The notes below the pieces were generated by a model that was not told where the DNA came from, ran no database searches, and saw nothing but the letters and a program-made list of their open reading frames with translations. 6,657 nt of DNA from Acidobacteriota bacterium. Its GTDB lineage: Bacteria; Acidobacteriota; Blastocatellia; Pyrinomonadales; Pyrinomonadaceae. Location of the stretch: assembly GCA_013696385.1 (NCBI GenBank), contig JACCYR010000404.1:1-6657 (forward strand), in the 5' to 3' direction. Below, piece by piece: positions 5,459 to 6,657 of this stretch; the first letter of the stretch is position 1, and each line of letters starts with the position of its first letter. The position numbers and the translations under genes are program-made.

Positions 5459-6657
5459 GTGTCAATTACAACTATGCCATTGCCTCAAGATACAATTCTC
5501 GGTCACTACAAAATCTGCTCGCTGCTCGGCGCAGGTGGAATGGGCGAGGTTTATCTGGCGCAGGACATAACTTTGGGTCGTAAGGTCGCGCTCAAATTTC
5601 TGCCCGCTGATTTCACTTCTGATGAAGATCGGCTAAATCGTTTTAAGCGCGAAGCTCATGCCGCCTCTTCTCTTAATCATCCAAACATTCTGACTATCTA
5701 TGAAATTGGCTCTGAGAATGGGCATCATTTTATCGCCACCGAGTTTATTGAGGGTGAAACTTTGCGCCATCACATAGAACGTCCTTTGTCGGATCTGTGC
5801 AAAGTCTTAGACATCGGTATTCAGGTTGCTTCGGCACTTTCGGCGGCACACGCGGCGGGCATTGTGCATCGTGACATCAAACCGGAAAACATTATGCTTC
5901 GGAAAGACAGCCTGGTTAAGGTGGTTGATTTTGGTTTGGTTAAACTGATAGAGAAAAAGACGGAGCGGGAGCAGGCAATTGTAAATACAGATGTTTCAAC
6001 CGTCGAGATGCGGCGCACATCGCCCGGCACGGTGATAGGAACGGTCAATTATATGTCGCCGGAACAGGCACGCGGTTTGGAAGTTGACGCTCGCACCGAC
6101 ATTTGGAGCTTGGGCATTGTATTGTATGAATTAATTTCCAACAACGTGCCTTTTACGGGCGAAACTAGAACTGATGTGCTGGCGACAATATTGAAAAGTA
6201 ATCCTTTGCCTTTGTCATATTATGCTCCGGAAACGCCCGACGAACTTCAGCGAATCGTCAAAAAAACTCTTTGCAAAGAACGCGAAGAACGCTATCAAAC
6301 AGCAGATGAGTTAATTACTGAGCTGCAAAAAATAAGGAATAAGTTAAACAGCGGCGAGCAAAAATCAACCAAGTTTTTTCGGCGCGATGTGGAAACTTCG
6401 CCGAATACGAAATTGAGCCTATTTTCCAGATTTGCCCATAAATCTCCCAAGTTTCTTGTGTTAATTCTTGCTTTAACCGTTTTTGCATTGTTTGTCTATT
6501 TCTTAAGCTCTCAACTCTCAACTGCTCCGCCAAAGACTGAAGCACTTAAATTGTTTACCAGTGGAACAGAAGCATTACGCGACGGCACATATTATAAAGC
6601 GAGCAAAATGTTCGAAGATGCTATAAAAATTGACGGCAGTTTTGCCCTGCCTCACGC
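5459..6657 (+). CDS. Transmembrane Ser/Thr protein kinase (PknB-like) with the start of a TPR-like extracytoplasmic region, 3' truncated by window end
   Basis: This is a eukaryotic-type protein kinase; 399 codons are present and the frame is open at the window edge. I prefer GTG 5459 because AGGA sits 4 nt upstream; ATG 5474 (5 codons later) is the alternative but has no well-placed Shine-Dalgarno. Kinase landmarks, numbered from the GTG: glycine loop GAGGMG (24-29), K46 in VALK, E65 of helix C, HRDIKPEN (137-144) with catalytic D139, DFG (157-159), an activation segment with several Ser/Thr and GTVIGTVNYMSPE (190-202), DIWSLG (214-219) and R278. All catalytic residues are present, so it should be active. 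A charged linker (about 295-330) leads to one membrane helix (about 331-350), then residues 361-399, which resemble the start of a TPR (KLFTSGTEALRDGTYYKASK). Kinases with TM and TPR or WD repeats are numerous in Acidobacteriota. Substrates are unknown. It is divergent from nnr. Confidence 0.94.
   Translation, partial: MSITTMPLPQDTILGHYKICSLLGAGGMGEVYLAQDITLGRKVALKFLPADFTSDEDRLNRFKREAHAASSLNHPNILTIYEIGSENGHHFIATEFIEGETLRHHIERPLSDLCKVLDIGIQVASALSAAHAAGIVHRDIKPENIMLRKDSLVKVVDFGLVKLIEKKTEREQAIVNTDVSTVEMRRTSPGTVIGTVNYMSPEQARGLEVDARTDIWSLGIVLYELISNNVPFTGETRTDVLATILKSNPLPLSYYAPETPDELQRIVKKTLCKEREERYQTADELITELQKIRNKLNSGEQKSTKFFRRDVETSPNTKLSLFSRFAHKSPKFLVLILALTVFALFVYFLSSQLSTAPPKTEALKLFTSGTEALRDGTYYKASKMFEDAIKIDGSFALPH

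Noticed and set aside
5821..6545. Two minus-strand frames of 75 and 76 codons inside the kinase gene
   Set aside because: They are antisense to the catalytic and linker regions of an unambiguous kinase and carry no motif.

Overview
The window is a dense piece of a bacterial chromosome of fairly low GC (by eye, low to mid 40s percent). It looks like an acidobacterium of the Blastocatellia type. The best clue is a Ser/Thr protein kinase of the 'GAGGMGEVYLA' kind with a single membrane helix and the start of a TPR-like sensor region, an architecture abundant in that group. The weak Shine-Dalgarno sequences and the absence of Firmicute or Proteobacterial hallmarks are compatible with this. The assignment is an inference from family style, not a proof.

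Layout. (1) Positions 1-2544, minus strand: a likely operon of a pyrimidine-nucleoside/thymidine phosphorylase (deoA/pdp type), a BMP/PnrA-family nucleoside-binding lipoprotein 8 nt downstream, and 14 nt further the start of an unrecognised membrane-anchored protein cut by the window edge. The first two suggest nucleoside capture and phosphorolysis, although no ABC permease or ATPase gene is visible. (2) Positions 2545-2647: a 103-nt divergent promoter region. (3) Positions 2648-3169, plus strand: a small exported protein of unknown function, ending 22 nt from the convergent tsaE gene. (4) Positions 3192-5285, minus strand: a two-gene housekeeping unit, nnr (bifunctional NAD(P)HX epimerase/dehydratase) followed by tsaE (ATPase of tRNA t6A synthesis). 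These two are often neighbours in bacteria. The nnr-tsaE junction carries a degenerate heptanucleotide repeat that is read as the N-terminus of TsaE. (5) Positions 5286-5458: a 173-nt divergent spacer with candidate promoters in both directions. (6) Positions 5459 to the end, plus strand: the transmembrane Ser/Thr kinase, truncated by the window edge.

No RNA genes, insertion sequences, CRISPR arrays, attachment sites or convincing intrinsic terminators were found, and no stretch over 300 bases lacks a gene. I see no clear new multi-gene system. The points most worth a second look are the unknown exported protein, the orphan-looking nucleoside operon, the heptamer repeat inside tsaE and the symmetric promoter element upstream of deoA.
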